A stretch of 64,000 bases of DNA, taken from contig NZ_CP075184.1 in NCBI RefSeq assembly GCF_020510705.1, positions 3,782,001 to 3,846,000 of the forward strand, given 5' to 3'. The position numbers were made by a program, and so were the translations under genes. Shown here piece after piece: positions 37,534 through 46,342 of the stretch. The notes beneath the pieces are model-generated. The model searched no databases. It saw only the letters and a list, made by a program, of their open reading frames with translations, and had not been told where the DNA came from. This stretch comes from Acidovorax radicis (GTDB lineage Bacteria; Pseudomonadota; Gammaproteobacteria; Burkholderiales; Burkholderiaceae_C). The first letter of the stretch is position 1, and each line of letters starts with the position of its first letter.

Positions 37534-40500
37534 GGCGCACGCAGCTCAGGCATGGCGGTCAAGGGCGGTGCTGCGCCGCCAGCAAGATGCTCACGCGCAA
37601 ACAGGTCCACAGGCCCCGGGCGGCCAAAAAGAAACCCCTGAAACGCCTCACAGCCATGCAGCCGCAGGAACGTCAGCTGCCCCACCGTCTCCACCCCCTC
37701 GGCCACCACCTGCAGGTCCAGGCTCTTGGCCAACGCAAGAATGGTCCGCACTATCGCCGCGTCGTTCGGGTCCGTCAGCACGTCCCGCACGAAGCTCTGG
37801 TCGATCTTGACCTGGTCGAGCGGCAGGCGCTTGAGGTAGCTTAGGGACGAGTACCCGGTGCCAAAGTCATCCAGCGCAAACCCCACGCCTTCGCTCTTGA
37901 GCTGCACCATGCGTGCGATGGTGTCTTCGATGTCTCCGAGCAGCAGGCTTTCGGTCAGTTCGAGTTTGAGTTTGCGTGGGTCGGCGTTGTGGTTTTGCAG
38001 GGTCTGCAGCACTTGGGCCACGAAGTCCGGTTGCCGAAATTGCCGGGCGCTGACGTTGACGGCGACCGTAAGGTGGGCGGTGCTCGGGTGTCGGCCCCAG
38101 TGCTGCAGCTGTTCGCACGCGGTTTGCAGGACGTATTGGCCCAGGGGCAGGATGAGGCCGGTCTGTTCGGCCAGGGGGATGAAGTCGCCGGGGCTGATCA
38201 TGCCGCGCTCTGGGTGGCGCCAGCGTACGAGGGCTTCTGCCCCCAGCAGTTGGCTTTGGTGGTCCACCACGGGTTGGTAGTGCACGAGCAGTTCACCCCG
38301 CGCCAGGCCTTGGCGCAGGTCTGCTTCCAGGTTGGAGCGGGCGTTGACGGCCGCTTGCATGTCGGGGTCGAAGAAGCGCTGGGTGTTGCGCCCTGCGGCT
38401 TTGGCCTGGTACATGGCCAGGTCTGCGCGTTTGAGCAGTTCGTCCACCGTGAGGCGTTCGTCGCCAAACAGGGTGATGCCGATGCTGGGGGTGCTGTAGT
38501 GCTGGCCGCCATCGAGCGCGAAGGGCTGGTTCAGGCTGGCCAGGAGTTTTTCTGCGATGGTTTCTGTCTGGTTGGCTGCGCTTTGTACGTCGGGGGCCAG
38601 GGCTTCGAGCATGACGACGAATTCGTCGCCCCCGAAGCGGGCGACGGTGTCGGCTTCGCGCACGCTGCCCACCAGCCGGGTGGCCACTTGTGCCAAGAGC
38701 TGGTCGCCCATGTCGTGGCCCAGGGTGTCGTTGAGGTCTTTGAAGTTGTCGAGGTCGATGAACAGCAAGGCCCCGAGGTTCTTGGTGCGCTGGCATGCTG
38801 CGATGGAGCGTTGCAGGCGATCCAGAAGCAGCCTGCGGTTGGGCAGCCCTGTCAGCGCGTCGTAGAACGCCAGGCGCTCGATCTCTTGCTCTGAACGCTT
38901 GCGGTCTGTGATGTCGCGACACACGCTCAGCACGCCCGTCACACGGCCGTGTAGATCGCGGATGGGGGTCTTGATGGTCTCGAAATGGCCCTGGTAGCCA
39001 TCTTCGACAAAAGTGAGCGTTTCTTCATACACCAGTGGCTGCCAGGCCTGCATGGCGCGTTGGTCGTACTTGCGAAAGCGTTCGGCCTCGGCCGGGGCCA
39101 CCAGGTCGAAGTCGTTGCAGCCCACGATCTGCCGCTCGGGCCGGCCTGCAAACCGCTCGAACACCGGGTTGACCGACAGGTACACCCCGTTGGCGTCCTT
39201 CAAAAACACCATGTCCGGCATGGCGTTGACCACGCTGGCCAGGTTCGCCTTCTGCTGGGCCAGTTCTTGCTCAATGCGCTTGAGTGCGGTCAGGTCGTAG
39301 GCAAACAGCACCACGGCAGGCACACCTTGCGCCGCGACGGTTTCTGGCGCGATGGTGGTGTGGCGAAACTGCATGCCGTCGGGGCCGTCGATGCGGTTTT
39401 CAAACACCGCCGTTTCGCCCGCAAAGGCCTTTTCAAGTTGCGGCCGGATGCGCGTAAACACTTCGGGGGGAATCACGTCCTGCAGTCGCTGCCCTTCCAG
39501 ATATTGCGGTGTGGTGTACAACCAGCGCGCCTGCTGTTCGTTGACGTACAGGACGCGCAAATTCCGATCGATCCGCGACACCCCGCCCGGCACATGGCGC
39601 AGCGTGTTGGCCATGAGCGCCTGATGGGCGTTTGCCGCCTCTGCAGCCTGGTGGTGCGCAGTGATATCGGTCTGCACGCCGTCCCACAACACGCGGCCAT
39701 CCTGAAGGAGGCGCGGCGATGAATTCAGGTGCATCCAGCGCACCTGCCCGTCCGTCCTGCGCAGGCGAAATACCGCCTCCAGGCTGGTCATGGACACAAA
39801 GGACTGCCTCTCTGCTTTCCGCAAGCCGTCGATGTCTTCGTCCAGGATTTGCCGGTACAGCACACCCGGGTCTTTCAGCACCTCTTCGACACGGACCCCG
39901 TTGAGCCGCTCGATGGCATCGCCCATGTGCACAAAATGCACACGGCCATCAAGCTCGCGCACCACCTGGAACAAGACACTGTGGGGCAAGTTGCGCCCCA
40001 GCAAAGACAGGCGGTCTTCGCTTTCGCGCAGGCGGCTCTCGGCCTCTTGGACTCGTGCAAAAGGCCGGCGAATACCGGCATCAAACACGGCCTGATAAAG
40101 CAGCGCATAGCCGATCACCCGGAACCCATGGGCCAGTGAGCCGCCAAGGGGCGAATGCCCGCCCAGTGCCCCCACGGTGAGCTCTCCACAGAGAAATGCC
40201 CCGGCCGCCCACGCCAGGAAACGATCGCGCGGCAGGTGGTCGTGGCGGTGGGCACGCCGGAACAACCACAGGGCGATCCCCGCCAGGGCCACCACCAGCG
40301 CCAAGGCCACCCTCTGGCGCAGCGCACCATCGGCCGCCTGGGCAAACCACCCTGGCAGGGGGCCCATGGCAGAGCCGACGATCACCAGCGTAAGCCCCCC
40401 GGCAACCGCCAACCACACCCTGCCCGTGCCCGGCGCCGACAAACGCGTGGCCGTCAGCCCCAGGGTGAGCATTTCAGCCACCCGCGCCCAAGTGCTCAGC

Positions 40501-40859
40501 CACAGCGAGACATCGGCACTGCCCGATGGCATGTGCACGGGGCCGGAGTGCACCAGCACACCATGCAGAAAATTACAGGCCGCCGCCACGCCGAACCCCA
40601 CCACAAGCACGTTGGCCCGCGCCTGCTCAGGGGCTTCGAGGGTGTGCAGCGACACAGACACCACCAACAGCCCCAGCAAAACCGCCACCAGCTCCAGAAA
40701 CGGCTCCATCCCAAACGGCATGCCCGCTCTCTCACCCAGTATCCGCGCCAGCGGCAGGATCACCAGCGCCAGCGCGGCCACCAACAGCACCATCGTGACG
40801 GCTGGCGCATCCGGCAAAAGCGGGCGCGCGGGCTGAAGGTTGTTGGGGGGCATACGCAA
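37530..40859 (-). CDS. membrane-anchored multi-PAS/GGDEF/EAL cyclic-di-GMP protein
   Basis: The 1109-residue protein begins with about eight hydrophobic helices (residues 20-265), resembling a MASE-type integral sensor (ACNFLHGVLVH is like MASE3). Three PAS domains follow (about 285-410, 415-530, 545-665), then GGDEF near residue 743 with an RxxD site (READ) and EAL near 876, including DDFGTGYSSLSYLKRLPLD near 995. All catalytic motifs are kept. The last two domains are close paralogues of those in the next gene, pointing to an old tandem duplication. ATGA overlap with that gene implies coupled translation. Confidence 0.92.
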   Translation of the reverse strand: MRMPPNNLQPARPLLPDAPAVTMVLLVAALALVILPLARILGERAGMPFGMEPFLELVAVLLGLLVVSVSLHTLEAPEQARANVLVVGFGVAAACNFLHGVLVHSGPVHMPSGSADVSLWLSTWARVAEMLTLGLTATRLSAPGTGRVWLAVAGGLTLVIVGSAMGPLPGWFAQAADGALRQRVALALVVALAGIALWLFRRAHRHDHLPRDRFLAWAAGAFLCGELTVGALGGHSPLGGSLAHGFRVIGYALLYQAVFDAGIRRPFARVQEAESRLRESEDRLSLLGRNLPHSVLFQVVRELDGRVHFVHMGDAIERLNGVRVEEVLKDPGVLYRQILDEDIDGLRKAERQSFVSMTSLEAVFRLRRTDGQVRWMHLNSSPRLLQDGRVLWDGVQTDITAHHQAAEAANAHQALMANTLRHVPGGVSRIDRNLRVLYVNEQQARWLYTTPQYLEGQRLQDVIPPEVFTRIRPQLEKAFAGETAVFENRIDGPDGMQFRHTTIAPETVAAQGVPAVVLFAYDLTALKRIEQELAQQKANLASVVNAMPDMVFLKDANGVYLSVNPVFERFAGRPERQIVGCNDFDLVAPAEAERFRKYDQRAMQAWQPLVYEETLTFVEDGYQGHFETIKTPIRDLHGRVTGVLSVCRDITDRKRSEQEIERLAFYDALTGLPNRRLLLDRLQRSIAACQRTKNLGALLFIDLDNFKDLNDTLGHDMGDQLLAQVATRLVGSVREADTVARFGGDEFVVMLEALAPDVQSAANQTETIAEKLLASLNQPFALDGGQHYSTPSIGITLFGDERLTVDELLKRADLAMYQAKAAGRNTQRFFDPDMQAAVNARSNLEADLRQGLARGELLVHYQPVVDHQSQLLGAEALVRWRHPERGMISPGDFIPLAEQTGLILPLGQYVLQTACEQLQHWGRHPSTAHLTVAVNVSARQFRQPDFVAQVLQTLQNHNADPRKLKLELTESLLLGDIEDTIARMVQLKSEGVGFALDDFGTGYSSLSYLKRLPLDQVKIDQSFVRDVLTDPNDAAIVRTILALAKSLDLQVVAEGVETVGQLTFLRLHGCEAFQGFLFGRPGPVDLFAREHLAGGAAPPLTAMPELRAP

Positions 40860-40967
40860 AAAGGGGCGGCGGGATGAATCGTTATTTCGTCAGTACGGCA
40901 TAAGTGTATCTACGCGTAAGGAAATAACCAGGGCACCAACCCAGAGGGAGAACAAGGCAAGGCCGCC

Positions 40968-40994
40968 ACAAAAAAACGGGGCCGAAGCCCCGTT
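40968..40994 (-). terminator. terminator of acnA
   Basis: On the minus strand the hairpin AACGGGGC, TTCG, GCCCCGTT is followed by a T-run (seven As on the plus strand). It is placed just after the acnA stop at 41020. Confidence 0.85.
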
Positions 40995-41019
40995 GCGATG
41001 GCGTGCAGCAGCCTGACGC

Positions 41020-43971
41020 TCACGCTTGCAGCAACTGGCGCAGGACAAACGGCAGGATGCCCCCTGCCTGGAAGTAGTCCACCTCAATCGGTGTGTCGAT
41101 GCGCAGCGTCACCGTGACCTCCTGGCGCGTGCCGTCGCCGCGGTGGATCACCAGCTGCGCATCGCTTCGTGGCGTGAGCGCGGCATCGGGCACCACGTCA
41201 ATGACTTCGTTGCCCGACAGGCCCAGGGATTCCCACGAATCACCCGCCTTGAACTGCAGGGGCAACACACCCATGCCCACCAGATTGGAGCGGTGGATAC
41301 GTTCAAAGCTCCTGGCCACCACGGCCTTGATGCCCAGCAACTGCGTGCCCTTGGCGGCCCAGTCGCGGCTCGAACCCGTGCCGTACTCTTCGCCCGCAAA
41401 AATCACCGTGGGCGTTCCCTGTGCCATGTATTGCATGGCCGCATCGAAGATGAACATCTTCTCGCCCTGCAGCGCGCCCTCGTTCTGGAACACCGTCACG
41501 CCGCCCTCCTCGCGCGAGCCATCGGCCGTGGCCGGAATCATGAGGTTCTTGATGCGCACGTTGGCAAAGGTGCCGCGCATCATCACGTCGTGGTTGCCAC
41601 GGCGCGCGCCATAGCTGTTGAAATCGGCCTTCGCCACCCCGTGCTGCACCAGCCACTGGCCTGCCGGCGAGCTTTCCTTGATGGAGCCTGCGGGCGAGAT
41701 GTGGTCGGTAGTGATGGAGTCGCCAAACAACGCCATGATGCGCGCGCCATTCACAGACGGAAGTTTGACGTCATTTTGGCCTCCAGCGCTTTTATCATCT
41801 GCGCCAGCAGCTACGTTTTTAATAGCGAACTGTGCAAAAAACGGTGGCTCGGCGATATAGGTGCTGCCAGGCCAGGTGTAGGCGTTACCGCTCACACCCT
41901 TGATCTTTTCCCACAGCTTGCCGGGCTCGGTGGTGACCTTGGCATAGTTTTCGCGGAAAGCCTTGCCCTTCATGGCGTACTTCATCAATGACTGGATCTC
42001 GTCGCTGGTCGGCCAGATGTCGCCCAGGTAGATGTCCTTGCCACCTTTGCCTTTGCCCACGGGCTCGGTCATCAGGTCCTTGAGCACCGTGCCCGCGATG
42101 GCATAGGCCACCACCAGCGGCGGGCTGGCCAGGAAGTTGGCCTTGATGTTGGGGTGGATCCGGGCTTCGAAATTGCGATTGCCAGAGAGCACCGCAGCAC
42201 ATACCAGGTCGTTGCCGGTAATGACTTCATTGAGCTCAGGCGTCAGGTCGCCCGCATTGCCGATGCAGGTGGTGCACCCGTAGCCGGCCAGGGCAAAGCC
42301 CAGCTTCTCCAGGTAAGGCATCAAACCGGTTTCGGTGAGGTACTCGGTCACGATGCGCGAGCCCGGCGCCAGCGAGGTCTTGATGTGCGGCTGCACCTTG
42401 AGACCTGCCTCCACCGCCTTTTTGGCCAGCAGGCCCGCGGCCAACAACACGCTGGGGTTGCTGGTGTTGGTGCAGCTGGTGATGGCGGCAATCAGCACAT
42501 CGCCATTGCCGACGGTGGGGTCGGCACCTTTGGCGGGCATAACGGCTGCGGCATCGGCGTGGGCCGTGGCCAGCGCGGGTTTGTTGCTTTCCATCTCGGC
42601 CACAAAACGCGGTGCGCCTGCAGGAGCTGGCTTGTCCGTGGGAGCGGCCGCCTGCACCACGTCCTGGCCCCGGTGGATATGGTGGCGGGTATGCAGCAGC
42701 TCGGCCGGGCGGTTAAAGCCGTTTTGTGCATTCGGCTGGCTGAACAGGTCGGCAAACTGGCTGCTGACCTTGCCCAGTTCGATGCGGTCTTGTGGACGCT
42801 TGGGGCCGGCCAGACTGGGAGTGACACTGCCGAGGTCAAGTTTCACGACCTGCGAATAGTCCACCTCACCCGCCAGCGGCACACCAAACAGCCCCTGGGC
42901 CTTGAAGTAAGCCTCAAAGGTCTCGATCTCGCCCTTGGTGCGGCCCGTGCCCTGAAAGTAGTCGATGGTCTTTTCATCGACCGGGAAGAAACCCATCGTG
43001 GCGCCATATTCGGGCGCCATGTTGCCAATGGTGGCGCGGTCGGGCAGAGAGAGGGTGCGCGTGCCTGGACCAAAGAACTCGACGAACTTGCCCACCACCT
43101 TGTGCTGGCGAAGCAGTTCGGTCACGGTCAGCACGAGGTCCGTGGCCGTGACACCTTCGCGCAGTTGCCCGGTCATCTCGAAGCCCACCACATCGGGCGT
43201 CAGGAAATACACGGGCTGGCCCAGCATGGCGGCCTCGGCCTCGATACCGCCCACGCCCCAGCCCACCACGCCGATGCCATTGATCATGGTGGTGTGGCTA
43301 TCGGTGCCAACCAGCGTATCCGGGTAGTAAATGCTGTCCTTGCCCTTGTGCACGCCACGCGCCAGGTATTCGAGATTGACCTGGTGCACGATGCCAAAGC
43401 CCGGCGGCACCACGCGAAAGGTGTCAAACGCCTGCATCCCCCATTTCATGAACTCATAGCGTTCGCGGTTACGCTGGAACTCAAGCTTCATGTTCAGGTC
43501 GAGCGAATTCTTCTTGCCGTAGTAGTCCACCATGATGGAGTGATCGACCACCAGATCCACCGGCACCAGCGGTTCGATCTTTTTAGGGTTTTTGCCCAGG
43601 CGCGCGGCCACACTGCGCATGGCGGCCAGGTCCGCCAGCAGCGGCACCCCGGTGAAATCCTGCAGCACCACACGCGAGACAACAAAGGGGATCTCGTCCT
43701 TGCGTCCGGCATTCGGTGCCCAGTGCGCCAGTTGCTGCACATGCTCGGCAGTGACCTTGTGGCCATCACAGTTGCGCAACACCGATTCGAGCACGATGCG
43801 AATGGACACCGGCAGTCGGTTGATTTGCGGGAACTGCCGGGCCAGCGTGGGCAGTGAATAGAAGCGCCCCTCCTTGCCAGACGCCGTCTTGAATTTTTTG
43901 AGCGTATTACCGAACGCGTGGCGTATGGGTTTGGCAGGCGATGAGACTACCGGCTTGGACGACGAGGCCAT
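41020..43971 (-). CDS. acnA: aconitate hydratase A
   Basis: Aconitase interconverts citrate and isocitrate with a [4Fe-4S] cluster. The 983-residue product has its cluster cysteines at 500 (ITSCTNTSN), 566 and 569 ([10 protein letters not shown]), and the substrate-site blocks [12 protein letters not shown] and [32 protein letters not shown]. It is about 90 residues longer than E. coli AcnA; most of the excess is an Ala/Pro-rich stretch at about 412-487, before the first Cys. Residues about 717-731 ([15 protein letters not shown]) come from a dispersed repeat. AAGGAG stands before the ATG at 43971, and a terminator follows the stop. Confidence 0.96.
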   Translation of the reverse strand: MASSSKPVVSSPAKPIRHAFGNTLKKFKTASGKEGRFYSLPTLARQFPQINRLPVSIRIVLESVLRNCDGHKVTAEHVQQLAHWAPNAGRKDEIPFVVSRVVLQDFTGVPLLADLAAMRSVAARLGKNPKKIEPLVPVDLVVDHSIMVDYYGKKNSLDLNMKLEFQRNRERYEFMKWGMQAFDTFRVVPPGFGIVHQVNLEYLARGVHKGKDSIYYPDTLVGTDSHTTMINGIGVVGWGVGGIEAEAAMLGQPVYFLTPDVVGFEMTGQLREGVTATDLVLTVTELLRQHKVVGKFVEFFGPGTRTLSLPDRATIGNMAPEYGATMGFFPVDEKTIDYFQGTGRTKGEIETFEAYFKAQGLFGVPLAGEVDYSQVVKLDLGSVTPSLAGPKRPQDRIELGKVSSQFADLFSQPNAQNGFNRPAELLHTRHHIHRGQDVVQAAAPTDKPAPAGAPRFVAEMESNKPALATAHADAAAVMPAKGADPTVGNGDVLIAAITSCTNTSNPSVLLAAGLLAKKAVEAGLKVQPHIKTSLAPGSRIVTEYLTETGLMPYLEKLGFALAGYGCTTCIGNAGDLTPELNEVITGNDLVCAAVLSGNRNFEARIHPNIKANFLASPPLVVAYAIAGTVLKDLMTEPVGKGKGGKDIYLGDIWPTSDEIQSLMKYAMKGKAFRENYAKVTTEPGKLWEKIKGVSGNAYTWPGSTYIAEPPFFAQFAIKNVAAGADDKSAGGQNDVKLPSVNGARIMALFGDSITTDHISPAGSIKESSPAGQWLVQHGVAKADFNSYGARRGNHDVMMRGTFANVRIKNLMIPATADGSREEGGVTVFQNEGALQGEKMFIFDAAMQYMAQGTPTVIFAGEEYGTGSSRDWAAKGTQLLGIKAVVARSFERIHRSNLVGMGVLPLQFKAGDSWESLGLSGNEVIDVVPDAALTPRSDAQLVIHRGDGTRQEVTVTLRIDTPIEVDYFQAGGILPFVLRQLLQA
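41778..41820. repeat. dispersed AGCGCTT palindromic repeat, copy 8, inside acnA
   Basis: The sequence GGCCTCCAGCGCTTTTATC, then ATCTGCGCCAGCAGCTACG, TTTTT aligns along its whole length with the intergenic copy at 28.1 kb. It is read in frame on the minus strand as part of acnA, in a variable segment between FFAQFA and [13 protein letters not shown]. Confidence 0.78.
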
Positions 43972-44088
43972 GGCGAACTCCTTTGAAGCACAACAGCTTC
44001 TATTCTGGCACCTCCACACAATGGCGCCATTTAGGGTTGAACATGGGGGGCTCGCCCAAGACCAACCCCAAGGCGCTGGCATCCTGAG

Positions 44089-44354
44089 AACCTGTTCAAA
44101 ATCTTTTCGGAGATCGCATTGGAGTGCAATCGGGATGAGTGGATGCTTCGGATGCGCAGCATGGGCTCATGCCCATGCAAGCAGCCGGGGCGTCCAATCG
44201 CCCGATTTCACTCCAACCCTTCGGGCAAGTGCCTTGACGGGCGGTCTGTGGCGTTGCGGCGCTTGTGGATAGCCGGGCTATCCACTGCGCACCGCGCCTA
44301 GCATCCCATCCCGGCAAGGTACTTGTGCGACCCTGAAAAGATCTTGAACAGGTT
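44089..44354. mobile_element. 266-bp MITE-like element with 20-bp terminal inverted repeats
   Basis: The left end AACCTGTTCAAAATCTTTTC and the right end, read on the other strand, AACCTGTTCAAGATCTTTTC differ at one base. The element is flanked on both sides by CTGAG (44084-44088 and 44355-44359), a probable five-base target duplication. Inside are two hairpins, GCATGGGC/GCCCATGC and GTGGATAGCC/GGGCTATCCAC. It carries no transposase frame, so it would need an enzyme supplied in trans. It lies upstream of acnA. Confidence 0.8.
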
Positions 44355-44359
44355 CTGAG

Positions 44360-44744
44360 AGAAAGCCGCGCGAAACGACGGACCTGGCTCGGTTTCTTTG
44401 CCACGTGTCCTGCAGCGCCAACACATTCAGACAGCGCCGATATCGCGCGGTTGTCGAATACGACGCTCAGGATTTGGACTGCGGAGTCTGTCGTGGCCCC
44501 AATACGTTCTTTTTGGAGAGCGTGGAAGAAAGGGCTATGCAAATACCAATTGCCGCAAGCGACTAGACAGGAGTATCTTGTGCGGCCTTGAGGTGCGTGG
44601 CGTGAAGCCACAAATGCAAGCGGCGTATGACAGCCTCCTATGCATATCCTGTAAAAACACCTTTCGCTGCGTTGCAGCCTTAAGCCCCATACCACTGTGG
44701 CGAGCCACTGGGGCATAGTTATTCCCCAGTCTTTCATACTTCGC
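44360..44744. other. gap downstream of the MITE without a supported gene
   Basis: An open frame of 213 codons crosses this region and the MITE on the minus strand, but it has no family pattern, no ribosome site and lower GC than real genes nearby. The sequence may be remains of a decayed gene or element; I cannot identify it. Confidence 0.4.
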
Positions 44745-44745
44745 C

Positions 44746-44779
44746 CATAAAAAAACCCGCATCAGCGGGTTTTTTTATG
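44746..44779. terminator. bidirectional terminator after the H-NS-like gene
   Basis: A perfect 15-base hairpin (CATAAAAAAACCCGC, ATCA, GCGGGTTTTTTTATG) with A7 and T7 runs, 20 bases after the H-NS-like stop codon. Confidence 0.92.
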
Positions 44780-44798
44780 GAGAGTGAACCTCAATCGC

Positions 44799-45101
44799 TC
44801 AAATAGCGAACTTGGTGCGGTCTTCATTTTGAATCCACTTGGGGGCTTTGCCTCGCCCCGTCCACGTCTGGCCTGTCGCAGGATCACGGTACTTCGGGGC
44901 CACCTTGGAACCCGCCGTAGAACTGCGGCCGACTTTACCAGAACCCTTGCCCGATGGGAACACGTCTTGCGCGGTCAACCCATATTCGGCCACCAGCTTT
45001 TGAACCTGCGACACTGCGTCTGACAACTCGCGGTGCCGGGCTTCGCTGATTTGTTGCTCAAGAGCTTCGCGCTGCTTCAAAAGTTCTTTATAGCTGGTCA
45101 T
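44799..45101 (-). CDS. H-NS histone-family DNA-binding protein
   Basis: The 100-residue nucleoid protein has an N-terminal coiled-coil oligomerisation part (LKQREALEQQISEARHREL) and the C-terminal H-NS DNA-binding motif YRDPATGQTWTGRGKAPKWI. H-NS-like proteins coat AT-rich DNA and silence it. Such small copies (often called hvrA/bph3-like) are numerous in Comamonadaceae. I start at the ATG at 45101 (MTSYKELLKQ). It has its own AT-rich promoter region and terminator, so it is a single-gene unit. Confidence 0.92.
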   Translation of the reverse strand: MTSYKELLKQREALEQQISEARHRELSDAVSQVQKLVAEYGLTAQDVFPSGKGSGKVGRSSTAGSKVAPKYRDPATGQTWTGRGKAPKWIQNEDRTKFAI

Positions 45102-45141
45102 GGGTATGGAAAATAAGGGTGGTTCGGCTTGGACGGTACTG

Positions 45142-45147
45142 ATTATA
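45142..45147 (-). promoter_or_regulatory. -10 box (TATAAT) of the H-NS-like gene
   Basis: A perfect TATAAT on the minus strand, giving a predicted start near 45135 and a 34-base leader. The surrounding 45102-45490 gap is unusually AT-rich for this window, which suits both a strong promoter and binding by H-NS itself; no other gene is visible in it. Confidence 0.55.
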
Positions 45148-45441
45148 TAAATAATCAACCGTTGGGAACGTCCATGTAAAATTTTTTATTAACGAAGGCT
45201 GCTGCAAGCGCCCTCCATTGCCGGATTTTTGAATGCGATGGTTTGTCTCTATCTTTTTTCTTGGTGCTGGCCCTATCAAAAGACTAGTACTTTGACAATC
45301 CTTTGGCGCCAAGACCAAGTAACCTGAATAGCAAGCCTCGCTTCAAACCCACCTCCATCGAGAATTCAGAAGGGCATGATGCGACGGTGGCCAGCCGGCC
45401 CCCTCCACAAAATCTCTCCTTCATTCCCTTCGAATGTGACG

Positions 45442-45467
45442 GATCGTGCAGATGTTTCTGCACGATC
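45442..45467. other. perfect 11-bp hairpin before apaH
   Basis: The arms GATCGTGCAGA and TCTGCACGATC enclose a TGTT loop and end 23 bases before the apaH start codon. No T-run follows, so it is not a standard terminator; it could be an operator or a leader hairpin in the apaH mRNA. Confidence 0.6.
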
Positions 45468-45490
45468 GGTCCCACGTTCCAAAAAACACC

Positions 45491-46333
45491 ATGGCAATCT
45501 ACTGTATTGGCGACATTCAGGGCTGCGACGCGGCGCTGGGGCGCCTGCTTGACGTGATCGGTTTTTCAGCCAGCCGCGATACCGTGTATTTGTTGGGCGA
45601 TCTGGTCAACCGTGGCCCCGCATCTGCGGCCGTTCTGCGTCGCTGCATGGGGCATGGCGACGCCATCCGCTGCCTGCTGGGCAATCATGATTTGCACCTG
45701 CTGGCAACCGCCCACGGGGCTCGCAAACCATCGCGCCGCGACACCCTCGGGTCTATCCTCCACGCGCCAGACCGAACAGCCATGCTCGATTGGGTACGCC
45801 AACAGCCGCTGGTTCGCATCCATGAGCACGCAGGAGAGCACTTGCTGATGGTGCACGCGGGCGTGCTGCCCAGCTGGACCATCGCAGACACGCTGGACAG
45901 AGCCCGGGAGATCGAGACCGTTTTGCGCAGCAACAATCTGCCCGAATTTATGCACGCCATGTATGGCAATACGCCCGACCACTGGCGTGACGACCTGCAA
46001 GGCGTGGAACGCCTGCGGGTGATCGTGAACACATTGACACGGCTGCGGTTTTGTACGCCCGCAGGTGTCATGGATTTTGAAAGCGCCGAAAGTGCCAACG
46101 ATGCCCCCGCCGGGTTACTGCCTTGGTTCGACGTGCCGGGCAGGCAGACGGCTGGGTCGCTGATCGCCTTTGGTCACTGGTCCACACTGGGCTTGCTCAA
46201 CCGCTCAGATCTGATGGGGCTCGACACCGGTTGCGTGTGGGGCGGTTGCCTGAGCGCGGTGCGCTTCGGCGCCACACTCGCCGACCGCGAACTGCTGCAG
46301 GTGCACTGCGAACAGTCGCAAGCGCCCGGCTGA
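45491..46333 (+). CDS. apaH: symmetrical bis(5'-nucleosyl)-tetraphosphatase
   Basis: ApaH splits Ap4A into two ADP and can also decap Np4-capped RNA. The 280-residue product has the metallophosphatase blocks GDIQGC, LLGDLVNRGPASAAVLRR, LLGNHDLHLLA, the HAGVLPSW site and the C-terminal AFGHWSTLGL and LDTGCVWGGCLSAVR. Length is normal. The ATG at 45491 fits the conserved start MAIYCIGDIQG. It converges on the nosX gene with only nine bases between stops. Confidence 0.96.
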   Translation: MAIYCIGDIQGCDAALGRLLDVIGFSASRDTVYLLGDLVNRGPASAAVLRRCMGHGDAIRCLLGNHDLHLLATAHGARKPSRRDTLGSILHAPDRTAMLDWVRQQPLVRIHEHAGEHLLMVHAGVLPSWTIADTLDRAREIETVLRSNNLPEFMHAMYGNTPDHWRDDLQGVERLRVIVNTLTRLRFCTPAGVMDFESAESANDAPAGLLPWFDVPGRQTAGSLIAFGHWSTLGLLNRSDLMGLDTGCVWGGCLSAVRFGATLADRELLQVHCEQSQAPG

Positions 46334-46342
46334 CGACAAGGG

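Noticed and set aside
44096..44737. 213-codon minus-strand frame as a transposase remnant
   Set aside because: It runs through the MITE and unknown sequence with no conserved motif, no DDE pattern and no ribosome site.
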